This document shows positions 1-8,740 of a DNA stretch of 64,000 nucleotides, one piece after another. Origin of the DNA: Chryseobacterium sp. LAM-KRS1. GTDB taxonomy: Bacteria > Bacteroidota > Bacteroidia > Flavobacteriales > Weeksellaceae. Where the stretch lies: positions 372,001-436,000 of the forward strand of contig NZ_JAAOIZ010000004.1 of NCBI RefSeq assembly GCF_013184525.1, in the 5' to 3' direction. The notes under the pieces are model-generated. The model saw only the letters and a program-made list of their open reading frames with translations, had not been told where the DNA came from and searched no databases. The position numbers were made by a program, and so were the translations under genes. Within the stretch, counting starts at the first letter, position 1. Each line of letters starts with the position of its first letter.

Positions 1-1676
1 CTGCTTATAAATATGCGAATGATTTTGAATTTGAAGTTAAATCGCAGATTGAAATCGCAAAAACCTTCAATGGAAAAGGGGATTATAATGGTGCTAAGAA
101 TTATCTGGAGAAAATCAGTAACAAGGGAACTTACATGTCCAGAAAGAATGAATTTTATTATGCTTTAGGACTTATGGCCAACAAGGCGGGTAAAAAAGAA
201 GAGGGGCAACAGTTTTTCAGAAAATCTTTGACGGAAAAGGTTTCTGATCCGCAGGTTCGCGGTCTTGCTTATTACGAGATAGGAAAAAACTACCTGGATA
301 AAAATGATTACATCGGTGCCGGAGCATATTATGACTCTGCGCTTGCTGTTATGACCTATGAACCATCTAAAGTCCTTTTAAAAGATCAGTCCGAGAATAT
401 TAAAAAGATCTCAAGAAACTATTACCTGATCAAAAAAAATGACAGTATTCTTTCATTAGCAAAAATGACCGATGCTCAAAAAACTGAATTTTTTGCCAAG
501 CATATTGCCAAATTAAAAGCCAAGGAAGAAAAAGAAGAATTGGAAAGAAGACGTGCTGAAAGAAGTAAAGGTTTTGACACTGGAGATTATAATTCCAACT
601 CTATTTTCGCCAATAGTTCAACTTCTTTTGAAGATTTCGGAACAGCTCCTAAAGGATTTTATTTTAGCAATACGGGAACTGTAAGCAAGGGTACTTCCTC
701 ATTTAAACAGGTTTGGGGCGACAGGGCATTAAGTGATAACTGGCGTTATTCTAAAAAAATGTCTTCTATTGATGATATGAAGAATGAAGCGCTGGGAGTA
801 ACATCAGCTCCTGATCCGAGACGTTTTGAACCTGCTTTCTATATTGAACAGATTCCAACGGATGCGGGTAAACTAGGACAACTGAAAAAGGATAGAGATA
901 CGGCTTCTTTAGGATTAGGGATCATGTACCAGAACTATTTTACCAACACACCTTTAGCTACTAAAACACTGTATGATCTGGTTGATGTAAAGCCGGAAGA
1001 AAAAGTACTATTGCAGGCGTTGTATGAAATTTTTGCAATGAATTATGAGAAAAACCCACAGGCATCAGAGAAGGCAAAACAGATCCTGTTGACAGATTAT
1101 CCTTATACTTCTTATGCAGAATTTGCAAGAAATCCTAAAAATAATTCATTTGTAAAGTCCTCTGAAGATGTTGAAAATGAGTACAAAAGAGCATACGCAT
1201 TATATGAAGCAGAAAAATTCAGTGATAGTAAGAATGTCATTGACCAGACTATTGAGAAGTATCCAAAAGATGCATTAGTCCCAAAATTGTATTTACTGAA
1301 TGCTTTCAATACCGGAAAGTCCAGTGGTAAAGAAGTAATGATTCTACAATTGGAACAGATTGCATTAAATTATGCCAAAACACCGGAAGGTATTAAAGCT
1401 AAGGAAATGCTTAACTATCTGAAGAGTGATCTTGCGTTCCAGGCAACGGACAACAAAGGAAATACGATACCTCAGAACCAGAATAATGTACCAGTACAGC
1501 CTGCTTCACAGAATAATGTTCCTACCAGCCCGGATAATAACGATGCTCAAAAAATACAGGACTTTAATGGCCAGCCACCTGTAAAGAAAAAATCAAAAAG
1601 GTTTGGGAATCCTGATCAGAATAAGCAGGATCTTCAAATGCAGAATCCGAATTCACAGCCTCCAAGGCCAAAATAA
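1..1676 (+). CDS. sprE: SprE/PorW-type type IX secretion and gliding motility TPR protein (3' part, truncated by window edge)
   Basis: The frame is open from base 3, so the true start lies left of the window and about 558 residues are visible. The visible part has TPR-like helical pairs at both ends of a central region containing the sequence FYFSNTGTVSKG and then VWGDRALSDNWR, the pattern I associate with SprE/PorW. In gliding and secreting Bacteroidetes this outer-membrane lipoprotein links the PorK/PorN ring to the translocon. The last 80 or so residues are a low-complexity Asn/Gln/Pro tail ending in a basic Lys-rich stretch. The signal peptide and lipobox cannot be seen because the 5' end is missing. 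The gene converges on tsaB and shares a terminator with it. Family assignment is by recognition of the motif, without a search. Confidence 0.8.
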   Translation, partial: AYKYANDFEFEVKSQIEIAKTFNGKGDYNGAKNYLEKISNKGTYMSRKNEFYYALGLMANKAGKKEEGQQFFRKSLTEKVSDPQVRGLAYYEIGKNYLDKNDYIGAGAYYDSALAVMTYEPSKVLLKDQSENIKKISRNYYLIKKNDSILSLAKMTDAQKTEFFAKHIAKLKAKEEKEELERRRAERSKGFDTGDYNSNSIFANSSTSFEDFGTAPKGFYFSNTGTVSKGTSSFKQVWGDRALSDNWRYSKKMSSIDDMKNEALGVTSAPDPRRFEPAFYIEQIPTDAGKLGQLKKDRDTASLGLGIMYQNYFTNTPLATKTLYDLVDVKPEEKVLLQALYEIFAMNYEKNPQASEKAKQILLTDYPYTSYAEFARNPKNNSFVKSSEDVENEYKRAYALYEAEKFSDSKNVIDQTIEKYPKDALVPKLYLLNAFNTGKSSGKEVMILQLEQIALNYAKTPEGIKAKEMLNYLKSDLAFQATDNKGNTIPQNQNNVPVQPASQNNVPTSPDNNDAQKIQDFNGQPPVKKKSKRFGNPDQNKQDLQMQNPNSQPPRPK

Positions 1677-1680
1677 ATAA

Positions 1681-1707
1681 AAAAGCGAAGATTTAATCTT
1701 CGCTTTT
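1681..1707. terminator. Bidirectional hairpin terminator shared by sprE and tsaB
   Basis: Perfect 12-bp arms (1681-1692 and 1696-1707) enclose a 3-base loop. T-rich tracts follow on both strands. The loop is exactly the tsaB stop codon on the minus strand, and the right arm encodes the last TsaB residues. Confidence 0.85.
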
Positions 1708-2373
1708 CTTTTTCTTTACTCCATGAAAATCTTTTACATAAAAAGGTTCAAAGTAAGCAATATCTTCGTAGTCTTTACTTTCTGTTTTTTCAAGCGTCTT
1801 CTTTATCAGGTGTTGTGCGGAAGGGTATACCTCTTCATTATATTCTGCGTTGGGTAACTGCAGTATTTCTTTTGCTTTTTTAGCGCCATCTCCTACAAAA
1901 AGTATTTTTTTATCCGACCATTCACTAAAAGATTGTTCATCAAGAATTTTAGCTTCCGTAGAAGAAATCTCTTCTCCTGTAATGCCGTCATAAGCTGCCG
2001 TATAAACCTCCATTCTCCTTGCGTCAACTAAGGGTATGATTACATCATAGTTTTGTCCTAAAAAGGGCTCTTTCATGCTTTCGAGAGAATTCACCGCAAT
2101 CAGAGGAATTTTTAAACCATAACAAAATCCTTTTGCAGAAGCTGCACCAATCCTTAATCCAGTATAAGAGCCGGGGCCTTTTCCCAAGGATATGGCTTCA
2201 ATCTCTTTAATGGAAATTCCTGCCCCTTCCAATGCCCACTCTACAAAGGTATGCAAGCTTTCGGATTGTTTATAGTTTTCAGAAACTTCTTCACATACAC
2301 ACAGGAGTTTATCATTATCTGAAATGGCAACTGAGCAGTTTTTAGAAGAGGTTTCTAGATATAATATTTTCAT
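1693..2373 (-). CDS. tsaB: tRNA threonylcarbamoyladenosine biosynthesis protein TsaB
   Basis: 226 residues, the usual length for TsaB (YeaZ). It is the ASKHA-fold partner that dimerises with TsaD to add the threonylcarbamoyl group to A37 of ANN-reading tRNAs in the cytoplasm. The N-terminal phosphate-1 strand MKILYLETSS and the GPGSYTGLR segment at residues 66-74 are diagnostic. The C-terminus is basic (KKKKSED) and is encoded inside the terminator hairpin. It stands alone, with the SDR gene 66 bases upstream on the same strand and a -7-like box between them. Confidence 0.95.
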   Translation of the reverse strand: MKILYLETSSKNCSVAISDNDKLLCVCEEVSENYKQSESLHTFVEWALEGAGISIKEIEAISLGKGPGSYTGLRIGAASAKGFCYGLKIPLIAVNSLESMKEPFLGQNYDVIIPLVDARRMEVYTAAYDGITGEEISSTEAKILDEQSFSEWSDKKILFVGDGAKKAKEILQLPNAEYNEEVYPSAQHLIKKTLEKTESKDYEDIAYFEPFYVKDFHGVKKKKSED

Positions 2374-2419
2374 TTTTGTAAGCTTATCGGCAGGTTTAAA
2401 TACACTTAAATAATATCTG

Positions 2420-2427
2420 CAAATTTA
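2420..2427 (-). promoter_or_regulatory. Bacteroidetes -7 box for tsaB
   Basis: On the minus strand this reads TAAATTTG, matching TAnnTTTG, 47 bases before the tsaB start. No clear -33 TTTG is visible, so this is a moderate call. Confidence 0.45.
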
Positions 2428-2439
2428 ATCCTTTTAAAT

Positions 2440-3189
2440 CTATTTTCTGTAGATTGTTCTCGGTTCACTTTGTGCACTCGGATAGATTGTCATATCTGAC
2501 ACATTCACATGTTTTGGAGCATTTACACAATAGGCAATAGCATCTGCTATATCTTCAGCCTTTAAAGGCTCATAACCAGCATATACGGTAGAAGCTCTTT
2601 CATGATCCCCTTTGAATCGTATCAAAGAGAAATCTGTTTCTACAGCTCCCGGCTGAATATTAGTTACTCTTATTCCGAATTCAGTGAGCTCCAAACGCAT
2701 TCCTTCGGAAACGACATCAACTGCCTTTTTGGTCGCACAGTATACAACACCATTGACGTAGGTCTGTCTGGCAGCTACTGAGCTGATATTAACGATATGT
2801 CCGGAATTTCTTTCTTTCATTCCTGGAATAATCGTTTTAGAAACATATAAAAGTCCTTTTACATTTCCATCGATCATAGAATCCCAGTCGTCCGTTTTTC
2901 CAGCCGAAAGAGGATCTAAACCATGCGCATTTCCGGCATTATTAACCAAAACATCAATATTTTTCCATTCCTCAGGAAGAGAATTGATTGCATTTTGTAC
3001 TTCTTCCAGGTTCCTAACGTCAAATTTTAAGCTGAGTACTTCTGTAAAAGCTGATAATTCGCTTTGTACAGACTCCAGTACTTCATTTCTTCTTCCACAG
3101 ATAATAACCCTGTTTCCTTGTTTTGCAAAAAGCTCTGCTGTTGACTTTCCAATCCCGGAAGTTGCTCCGGTTATTAATATTGTTTTCAT
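2440..3189 (-). CDS. SDR-family NAD(P)-dependent oxidoreductase (YdfG-like)
   Basis: 249 residues covering a complete classical short-chain dehydrogenase. The cofactor motif TGATSGIG is at 7-14 and NNAG at 83-86. The catalytic tetrad can be traced: Asn109, Ser137 and Tyr150-x3-Lys154. The CGRR segment at 31-34 after beta-2 suggests NADP preference. The overall sequence resembles YdfG-type 3-hydroxy-acid/serine dehydrogenases, but the substrate cannot be read from sequence. It sits between YraN and tsaB with gaps of 63 and 66 bases, so it may be transcribed alone. Confidence 0.85.
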   Translation of the reverse strand: MKTILITGATSGIGKSTAELFAKQGNRVIICGRRNEVLESVQSELSAFTEVLSLKFDVRNLEEVQNAINSLPEEWKNIDVLVNNAGNAHGLDPLSAGKTDDWDSMIDGNVKGLLYVSKTIIPGMKERNSGHIVNISSVAARQTYVNGVVYCATKKAVDVVSEGMRLELTEFGIRVTNIQPGAVETDFSLIRFKGDHERASTVYAGYEPLKAEDIADAIAYCVNAPKHVNVSDMTIYPSAQSEPRTIYRK

Positions 3190-3252
3190 ATCTTATTGTA
3201 GCAATTTCATCGTAACCCGATCAGTGAATCACGGTACATTTTGAATTAAATT

Positions 3253-3624
3253 TTAGTTGGCGTCAAATGCCTGGAACGCGTCTTCAATATGCTCAAGAAC
3301 CAATTTTCCTTTTTCATCCGGCAAAACTGAAATAATATCGAAGCGTACTTCCTTCACATGATTAAACTCTTCGAGATAATGATCAGCAGCATTAACAATA
3401 GATCTGATCTTTGTTTTCGTAACAGCTTCCTGAGGCAGTATAAAAGCATTTGTAGAACGTGCTTTTACTTCAATAATTACAATCAGATTTTTTATTTCCG
3501 AAATAATATCAATCTCGGCTCTTTGAAACCGATAGTTTCTGGCAAGAATTTTATATCCGTTTCTCTGCAAATGTTCTACGGCAAAATCTTCTGCTATTTT
3601 TCCAAAATCATTGTGAGATGCCAT
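3253..3624 (-). CDS. YraN-family (UPF0102) nuclease-fold protein
   Basis: 123 residues, the normal size for YraN/UPF0102. The restriction-endonuclease-like signature is intact: RAEIDII (Glu37, Asp39) followed by IIEVKAR (Glu52, Lys54). These proteins are predicted to be Holliday-junction-resolvase-like, but cellular function is not established. The gene lies between the SDR gene and the LD-carboxypeptidase gene, each 50-60 bases away, and reads in the same direction. Confidence 0.9.
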   Translation of the reverse strand: MASHNDFGKIAEDFAVEHLQRNGYKILARNYRFQRAEIDIISEIKNLIVIIEVKARSTNAFILPQEAVTKTKIRSIVNAADHYLEEFNHVKEVRFDIISVLPDEKGKLVLEHIEDAFQAFDAN

Positions 3625-3673
3625 CTGTCTTTTTTACATTTAAAAGATTAAAAAAGTGAAAATTAATGCCTGA

Positions 3674-4603
3674 TTAAAATTCTATCTTAACTTTACTTCC
3701 AACTTTCATTTTCACATTTCCACCGATAATCAATGGTCTGTTGTCTTTGATATGTCCGTTTGGAAAACCAAAAATAACGGGAAATTTATATTTTGAAATT
3801 CTTTCAGAGATTAGTTTATAGGCAAATTCATCGAAACTTTCCTCATAATTTTTATTCTCTTTTTCATCACCCATATTGGTCATTCCACCAACAATAAGTC
3901 CTTTGATTTTTTTAAAAACTCCGGCTAATTCCAAACTCATGATCATTCGATCCAGGGCATAGTAATTTTCTCCGATATCTTCAATAAATAATATTTTACC
4001 TTTAAAATCAAAAGAGTAGGGAGTTGCTAAAAGTGCATAGATCAGAGCTAAATTTCCCCCAATCAATTCGCCTTCAATATTGCCTTCTCTATTCAATTGA
4101 TTGGTCTGTAAACCATATTTTGGAGCTTTTCCTTTCAGAATATCAAAAACTAAATCATAGCTTTCTTCTGTAACTCCGAAACTGGAAGTTTTAATTGTCT
4201 GGCCATGAATAGATACAAATCCTTTTTTCAGTAAATAACTTTGGATTACTGTATTGTCTGAATATCCGATATACCATTTTGGATCTTTTAAAAACTGTGT
4301 AAGTTTTATGTGCTGGATAAGATGCTGACACCCGTATCCGCCCCTGGAGGCCCAGATCGCAGAAATTTCGGAGTCATTGAAGGCCCAGTTTATATCTTTC
4401 AATCTTTCCTTTTCTGTTCCGGCATAATTGTATCCGTTAAAATATCTGGTATACAAATGTTTTCCTAAAACAGGTTCAAAACCTTTCGCTTTAATCATGG
4501 AAATTCCTTTTTCGAGCTGGGATTCATCAACTGCTCCTGCAGGAGAAATAATAGCTATCTTATCTCCTTTTTTAAGGGACTTTGGAAAGATATTTTTTTT
4601 CAT
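3674..4603 (-). CDS. ldcA: LD-carboxypeptidase (MEROPS S66)
   Basis: 309 residues matching muramoyl-tetrapeptide carboxypeptidase LdcA, which removes the terminal D-Ala from murein tetrapeptides during peptidoglycan recycling. The Ser-Glu-His triad is visible: Ser115 in YIGYSDNT, Glu208 in LFIEDIGE and His284 in FPNGHIKDN. The S66 SRGGYG segment is at residues 86-91. No signal peptide is evident, fitting a cytoplasmic enzyme. Its ATG overlaps the stop of the LysE-type transporter gene by four bases, so the two are translationally coupled. Confidence 0.92.
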   Translation of the reverse strand: MKKNIFPKSLKKGDKIAIISPAGAVDESQLEKGISMIKAKGFEPVLGKHLYTRYFNGYNYAGTEKERLKDINWAFNDSEISAIWASRGGYGCQHLIQHIKLTQFLKDPKWYIGYSDNTVIQSYLLKKGFVSIHGQTIKTSSFGVTEESYDLVFDILKGKAPKYGLQTNQLNREGNIEGELIGGNLALIYALLATPYSFDFKGKILFIEDIGENYYALDRMIMSLELAGVFKKIKGLIVGGMTNMGDEKENKNYEESFDEFAYKLISERISKYKFPVIFGFPNGHIKDNRPLIIGGNVKMKVGSKVKIEF

Positions 4604-5286
4604 TTTGATTTTTGATATTTGACTTCTTTTTTCTCTGCTTCTTCCAGACGTTTATCAAACTGATTAAATTTTTTAAAGCTCTGTAAAAAGATGAAAAAAC
4701 TGAAAATAATAAGAATTCCACCTACAATTCTTCTGATCTTATTGGCCAGCTTTTGAGTAAGCCTGTCATGGAATTGTTTGGCAAGGAAAATTTTAGCAAG
4801 ATCAATGCATAAATAGGTGCCTATTACAATCCCTATATAAAGAATAAAATTACTGATGTCAGGGTACTGGTTTCTTACCGAAATAACAGTAACCAACCAG
4901 AAAAGAATAACACCTACATTTAAAAGATTGAAGAAAAAACCATTAATAAAAGTCTTAAAATAATTTTGACCAATGATTCTTTCTTCACCGGGCATATGCA
5001 TCTTGGTTTTGGTAACCAGCATAACAACCCCATATACAAAAATAAGAATGGATGTAATCCTGTAAAATCCAGGGTGCTTATCAATCAGGTTCACAAGATC
5101 CGCACTCGCATAATAGGCGGCCACAATGCAAAGCAAATCTGCCGTAATTACACCAAGATCAAGCGCTAAAGCATGTCTGGGACCTCTTGAGAAGCTGGTT
5201 TCAATTAAAAGGAAAAAAATAGGTCCTATGAAAACCAGGCTTAACATGAATCCTAATATGACAGCAGAAAGTACAAGTTCAAACAT
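4600..5286 (-). CDS. LysE/RhtB-type export permease
   Basis: 228 residues with about six hydrophobic segments and the N-terminal family pattern FIGPIFFLLIETSFSRG followed by a second membrane helix. This superfamily exports amino acids and related small molecules across the inner membrane. The substrate is unknown. The C-terminus is a charged KxxEE-rich cytoplasmic tail. It is the first gene of a two-gene unit with ldcA (ATGA overlap), a pairing consistent with handling cell-wall-derived amino acids, though that link is only inferred. Confidence 0.8.
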   Translation of the reverse strand: MFELVLSAVILGFMLSLVFIGPIFFLLIETSFSRGPRHALALDLGVITADLLCIVAAYYASADLVNLIDKHPGFYRITSILIFVYGVVMLVTKTKMHMPGEERIIGQNYFKTFINGFFFNLLNVGVILFWLVTVISVRNQYPDISNFILYIGIVIGTYLCIDLAKIFLAKQFHDRLTQKLANKIRRIVGGILIIFSFFIFLQSFKKFNQFDKRLEEAEKKEVKYQKSK

Positions 5287-5329
5287 TTAATATGGCTTTA
5301 AAACGGAAAAAAATCCATCTCATTTTGTA

Positions 5330-5360
5330 CAAATTTAGACTTTATGATTTAATTAATCAA
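5330..5360 (-). promoter_or_regulatory. Bacteroidetes promoter for the LysE-type/ldcA unit
   Basis: Minus strand: TTG at 5360-5358 and TAAATTTG at 5337-5330, separated by 20 bases. This matches the -33/-7 pattern and lies 44 bases upstream of the start. It overlaps the last codons of rnr. Confidence 0.55.
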
Positions 5361-7503
5361 CAATCTTGAAATCCAGTTGTTTCTGAATCAGATTAGCTTT
5401 CACTACTTTGATGTGAACTTCATCTCCCAACTGATATTTTTTACCTGTTCGTGAACCATAAACAGCATGGGTTGTCTTATCATACACATAGGAATCATCT
5501 ACAAGATCCCTTAGTTTAATAAGTCCTTCAGCTCCATTTTCAGGAATTTCTACCCAGAATCCGAATTCCGCAACTCCGGAAATCACTCCCTTGAAGTTTT
5601 CTCCAAGATGTTTCTCCATGAATTTTACCTGCATAAACTTAATAGAATCTCTTTCAGCATCTGCTGCCAGTCTTTCCATTGCACTGCAGTGTTTTGCTTT
5701 TTCTTCCAATTCAGCTCTGTCCGGAGATTTTCCACCATCCAGATAATGCTGGAGTAAACGATGTGCAAGTAAATCGGGATAACGACGGATCGGAGAGGTA
5801 AAGTGAGAATAGTACTCAAATCCTAAACCGTAATGTCCAATAGGTTCAGTAGAGTAGACTGCCTTGCTCATACTTCGCATAGCTAGCGTTTCGATCATAT
5901 TTTCTTCTCCTTTCCCTTTTACATCGTACAATAGCTTATTCAGGGATTCAGCTACTTTCTTCGTATTGGCAAGATTCATCTGGTATCCGAATGTGGAAAC
6001 AAAATCTCTTAATGCTTCCAGTTTTGCCGGATCCGGATCATCGTGAACCCTATATATAAAGGTATTATTGGTCATTCCTCCTTTATTCGTTAAAGAAACA
6101 AATTCAGAAACTTTTTTATTGGCCAAAAGCATGAATTCTTCAATCAGGTGATTTGAATCCTTACTTATCTTAAAATAAACGCCGATGGGTTCATTATTTT
6201 CATTAAGATTAAATCGTACTTCACTTCTGTCAAAAGTAATTGCGCCGTTTTTAATACGTCCTTCACGCATGATTTTTGCCAGTTTATCCAGGACAAGAAT
6301 CTCTTCAGCCAGATCTCCCTGCTGTGTTTCAATACGTTCCTGAGCTTCTTCATAGGTAAATCTTCTGTCGGAATGAATAACTGTTCTTCCAAACCATTGT
6401 TTCTGAATCTCAGCATTATCATTCAATTCGAAAACGGCAGAGAATGTATATTTATCTTCATTCGGACGAAGTGAACATACATCATTACTTAAAACTTCAG
6501 GAAGCATCGGAACCACACGATCCACCAGATAAACAGAGGTTGCTCTCTGATAAGCTTCGTCATCTAAAATAGTTCCGGGAACTACATAATGGGAAACATC
6601 CGCAATATGAACACCGATTTCCCAGTTACCATTCTTTAGTTTCTGGATGGATAACGCATCATCAAAATCCTTTGCATCTTTAGGGTCTATGGTAAAAGTA
6701 CAGATCCCACGCATATCACGACGTTTTGCAACTTCATCATCTGTAATCTCTCTGTTAATCTTATCTGCATCCTGCTCTACTTCTTCAGGAAATTCATAAG
6801 GTAAGCCGTATTCTGCAAGAATAGAGTGGATCTCAGTTTCATGTTCTCCCGGAGAACCTAAAACCTTAATAATTTCCCCTTCGGGATTTTTATCTCCTGG
6901 TTTCCATTCAGTCATTTTCACAACAACCTTATCACCATCTTCAGCACCGCCAAATTTTCCTTTCGGTATAAATATATCTGTATTGATCGTCTTTTTATCA
7001 CAAACTACAAATCCGAAATCCTTATGGCTTACCACCTGTAATGTCCCCACAAATTCTGTACGTGTTCTTTCCAGGACTTCAAGAACAGAACCTTCTAATT
7101 TTTTCCCTTTGTAAGTGTAAGTAACAATCAGTACTTTATCCCCCTGTAAAGCATCCTTCACATTTTTTGAATGGATAAAGATATCATCTGTCATTCCTTC
7201 TACATTTACGTAGGCGTTGCCGGATTGGTTAAAATCAATCACACCGGTAAGTGTTCCGGCGATTTTTAAATTGATAATGTATTTTCCTTTATCAGTCTCT
7301 TTTATTTTTTCAGAAGCCTGCAGCTTGTGCAAAGCCTGGATCACAAGTTCCCTTTGTCTCGGATTCTTGTAATCTATTCCGTCTGCGATCTGCTTATAAT
7401 TATAGATCTTGGACGAATTTTCATTCATAAACCTCAGGATCAATCTACCGATCTCCATTAATTTATGGTCATTTTTTTGACTTATATATTTTCTTTTTTT
7501 CAT
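5353..7503 (-). CDS. rnr: Ribonuclease R
   Basis: 716 residues, the expected RNase II/R layout: N-terminal helical domain (about 1-75), two cold-shock-type OB folds (about 80-215), a catalytic RNB domain with the metal-binding aspartates in TIDPKDAKDFDDA (Asp273, 279, 281, 282), and a C-terminal S1 domain (about 640-716). It degrades structured RNA 3' to 5' in the cytoplasm. The C-terminus lacks the long Lys-rich tail of the E. coli enzyme. The gene appears monocistronic and is preceded by an unusually long leader of about 185 bases if the box at 7693-7700 is its promoter. Confidence 0.95.
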   Translation of the reverse strand: MKKRKYISQKNDHKLMEIGRLILRFMNENSSKIYNYKQIADGIDYKNPRQRELVIQALHKLQASEKIKETDKGKYIINLKIAGTLTGVIDFNQSGNAYVNVEGMTDDIFIHSKNVKDALQGDKVLIVTYTYKGKKLEGSVLEVLERTRTEFVGTLQVVSHKDFGFVVCDKKTINTDIFIPKGKFGGAEDGDKVVVKMTEWKPGDKNPEGEIIKVLGSPGEHETEIHSILAEYGLPYEFPEEVEQDADKINREITDDEVAKRRDMRGICTFTIDPKDAKDFDDALSIQKLKNGNWEIGVHIADVSHYVVPGTILDDEAYQRATSVYLVDRVVPMLPEVLSNDVCSLRPNEDKYTFSAVFELNDNAEIQKQWFGRTVIHSDRRFTYEEAQERIETQQGDLAEEILVLDKLAKIMREGRIKNGAITFDRSEVRFNLNENNEPIGVYFKISKDSNHLIEEFMLLANKKVSEFVSLTNKGGMTNNTFIYRVHDDPDPAKLEALRDFVSTFGYQMNLANTKKVAESLNKLLYDVKGKGEENMIETLAMRSMSKAVYSTEPIGHYGLGFEYYSHFTSPIRRYPDLLAHRLLQHYLDGGKSPDRAELEEKAKHCSAMERLAADAERDSIKFMQVKFMEKHLGENFKGVISGVAEFGFWVEIPENGAEGLIKLRDLVDDSYVYDKTTHAVYGSRTGKKYQLGDEVHIKVVKANLIQKQLDFKIVD

Positions 7504-7692
7504 TTTTTAATTATTGTTTAAATAACATCAACAGCATTATTTTCCCTCCAAATTTTTAACAACGGAAGTTTTAGTTCGTATAAATTTAATACAAAAATGG
7601 AGAAGAGAAGTGAAAAACCTGGTATAAATAAATTTAATTTATCTGTAAAGGTTCTAGGGGAGAATAAAGAATGTGTTTCTATTTGTTCGGTG

Positions 7693-7700
7693 CAAAGATA
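7693..7700 (-). promoter_or_regulatory. Candidate -7 box for rnr
   Basis: Minus strand reads TATCTTTG. It is the only good TAnnTTTG match between rpiB and rnr. It would give a leader of about 185 bases. No convincing -33 element. Confidence 0.4.
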
Positions 7701-7717
7701 AGTATTTTAAAATAAAT

Positions 7718-7745
7718 AAGGCTTGTAATTTGATTTACAAGCCTT
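7718..7745 (-). terminator. Hairpin terminator of rpiB
   Basis: Arms 7718-7728 and 7735-7745 pair perfectly (11 bp) around a 6-base loop, with a TTATTTATTTT tail on the minus strand. It starts 10 bases after the rpiB stop and lies just upstream of the rnr -7 box. Confidence 0.8.
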
Positions 7746-7754
7746 TATATCTTT

Positions 7755-8189
7755 TTAGCAAAATGCTATCTTATCTACTCTTGTTTGGTGTCTGCCACCT
7801 TCAAAACCGGTAGAGAGAAATTTTTCTACAATTTCGATCGCCAGTTCTTTTGAGATAAATCTTGCAGGCATTGAAATCATATTGGCATCATTATGTTGTC
7901 TTGCCAACGTTGCAATCTCCGGCATCCAACAAAGAGCACAACGGATCTTCTGATGCTTGTTAGCAGTGATCTGTACACCATTTCCACTTCCACAGATCAG
8001 AATTCCTAATTCGTTTTCCCCATTTTCTACGGAAGTTGCTGCAGGGTGTACAAAGTCAGGATAATCCACACTGTCTGTGGAAAACGTTCCAAAATCCTGA
8101 ATATCAAATCGTTCTGAAAAATAGTTTTTAACAATCTCCTTATATTCAAAGCCTGCATGATCGGCTGCGATCGCAATTTTTCTTTTCAT
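7755..8189 (-). CDS. rpiB: Ribose-5-phosphate isomerase B
   Basis: 144 residues, typical for RpiB/LacAB. It interconverts ribose 5-phosphate and ribulose 5-phosphate in the pentose phosphate pathway. The active-site elements are visible: DHAG at 10-13, catalytic Cys66 in LICGSGNG and the HND segment at 99-101. The gene is divergent from pgk across a 551-base AT-rich gap and is followed by its own terminator. Confidence 0.95.
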   Translation of the reverse strand: MKRKIAIAADHAGFEYKEIVKNYFSERFDIQDFGTFSTDSVDYPDFVHPAATSVENGENELGILICGSGNGVQITANKHQKIRCALCWMPEIATLARQHNDANMISMPARFISKELAIEIVEKFLSTGFEGGRHQTRVDKIAFC

Positions 8190-8227
8190 AGTAGTTATAT
8201 TAAACTTTATATAGATTTATTTCCTTA

Positions 8228-8235
8228 CAAATTTA
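8228..8235 (-). promoter_or_regulatory. Bacteroidetes -7 box for rpiB
   Basis: Minus strand TAAATTTG, 38 bases upstream of the rpiB start. A TTG lies about 14 bases further upstream, shorter than ideal. Confidence 0.45.
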
Positions 8236-8708
8236 AGTATTAAATATCAATTGTTAGTTGATCATTGGTTAATTGTGAAAAGCATTGTGAATAACTGTGG
8301 AAAACTTTTATAAACTAAATATTTTTCCAATACTAAAATTTACTAATGAGAAAAATCTTTGGAAAGCCAACGGAAAATTTCAAAAATCTTTTTTGGAAGA
8401 ATTCATTAGCTTTTCCATAAATGAGTAATTAATAATTAAAATTGTTAACAACTAAACGATTTTTGTTAGTAACCCTCTAAATAATCAGATTTACAAGAAA
8501 TTATATTGTGAATTAAATATGAATTACATAAAAATTTAGTGTTATCAACTTTTTAGGGTAAAGTTATCCCCGAAACTCACAACACTCAACAACAATACTC
8601 ATTCTTCTTTTATCAAAAAAAAAAAATTGTTGGTTAGTGAGTGTTGGGCTTGTGGGAAGTTTTTTGAAAACTTTTTTTTATTCGATCTTTTTCAAAAGTT
8701 TAAAATCT

Positions 8709-8716
8709 TACATTTG
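8709..8716 (+). promoter_or_regulatory. Bacteroidetes -7 box for pgk
   Basis: TACATTTG matches TAnnTTTG, 24 bases before the pgk ATG. The upstream -33 position has only T-rich sequence. Confidence 0.5.
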
Positions 8717-8740
8717 TGAAACGAAAATTCTAAGATATTT

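Larger units (their letters stand above)
8190..8740. other. AT-rich gap with degenerate DnaA boxes, a candidate replication origin
   Basis: No gene is visible here. Two adjacent 9-mers, TGTGAATAA (8286-8294) and TGTGGAAAA (8296-8304), each differ by one base from the DnaA box TGTGGATAA and lie in the same orientation 10 bases apart. Weaker matches follow: TTATCAACT (8542-8550) and TTATCCCCG (8564-8572). An imperfect inverted repeat pairs 8580-8596 with 8626-8646. The gap is divergent (rpiB on the left, pgk on the right) and lies 4-6 kb from two parS sites. Origin function is an inference. Confidence 0.35.
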
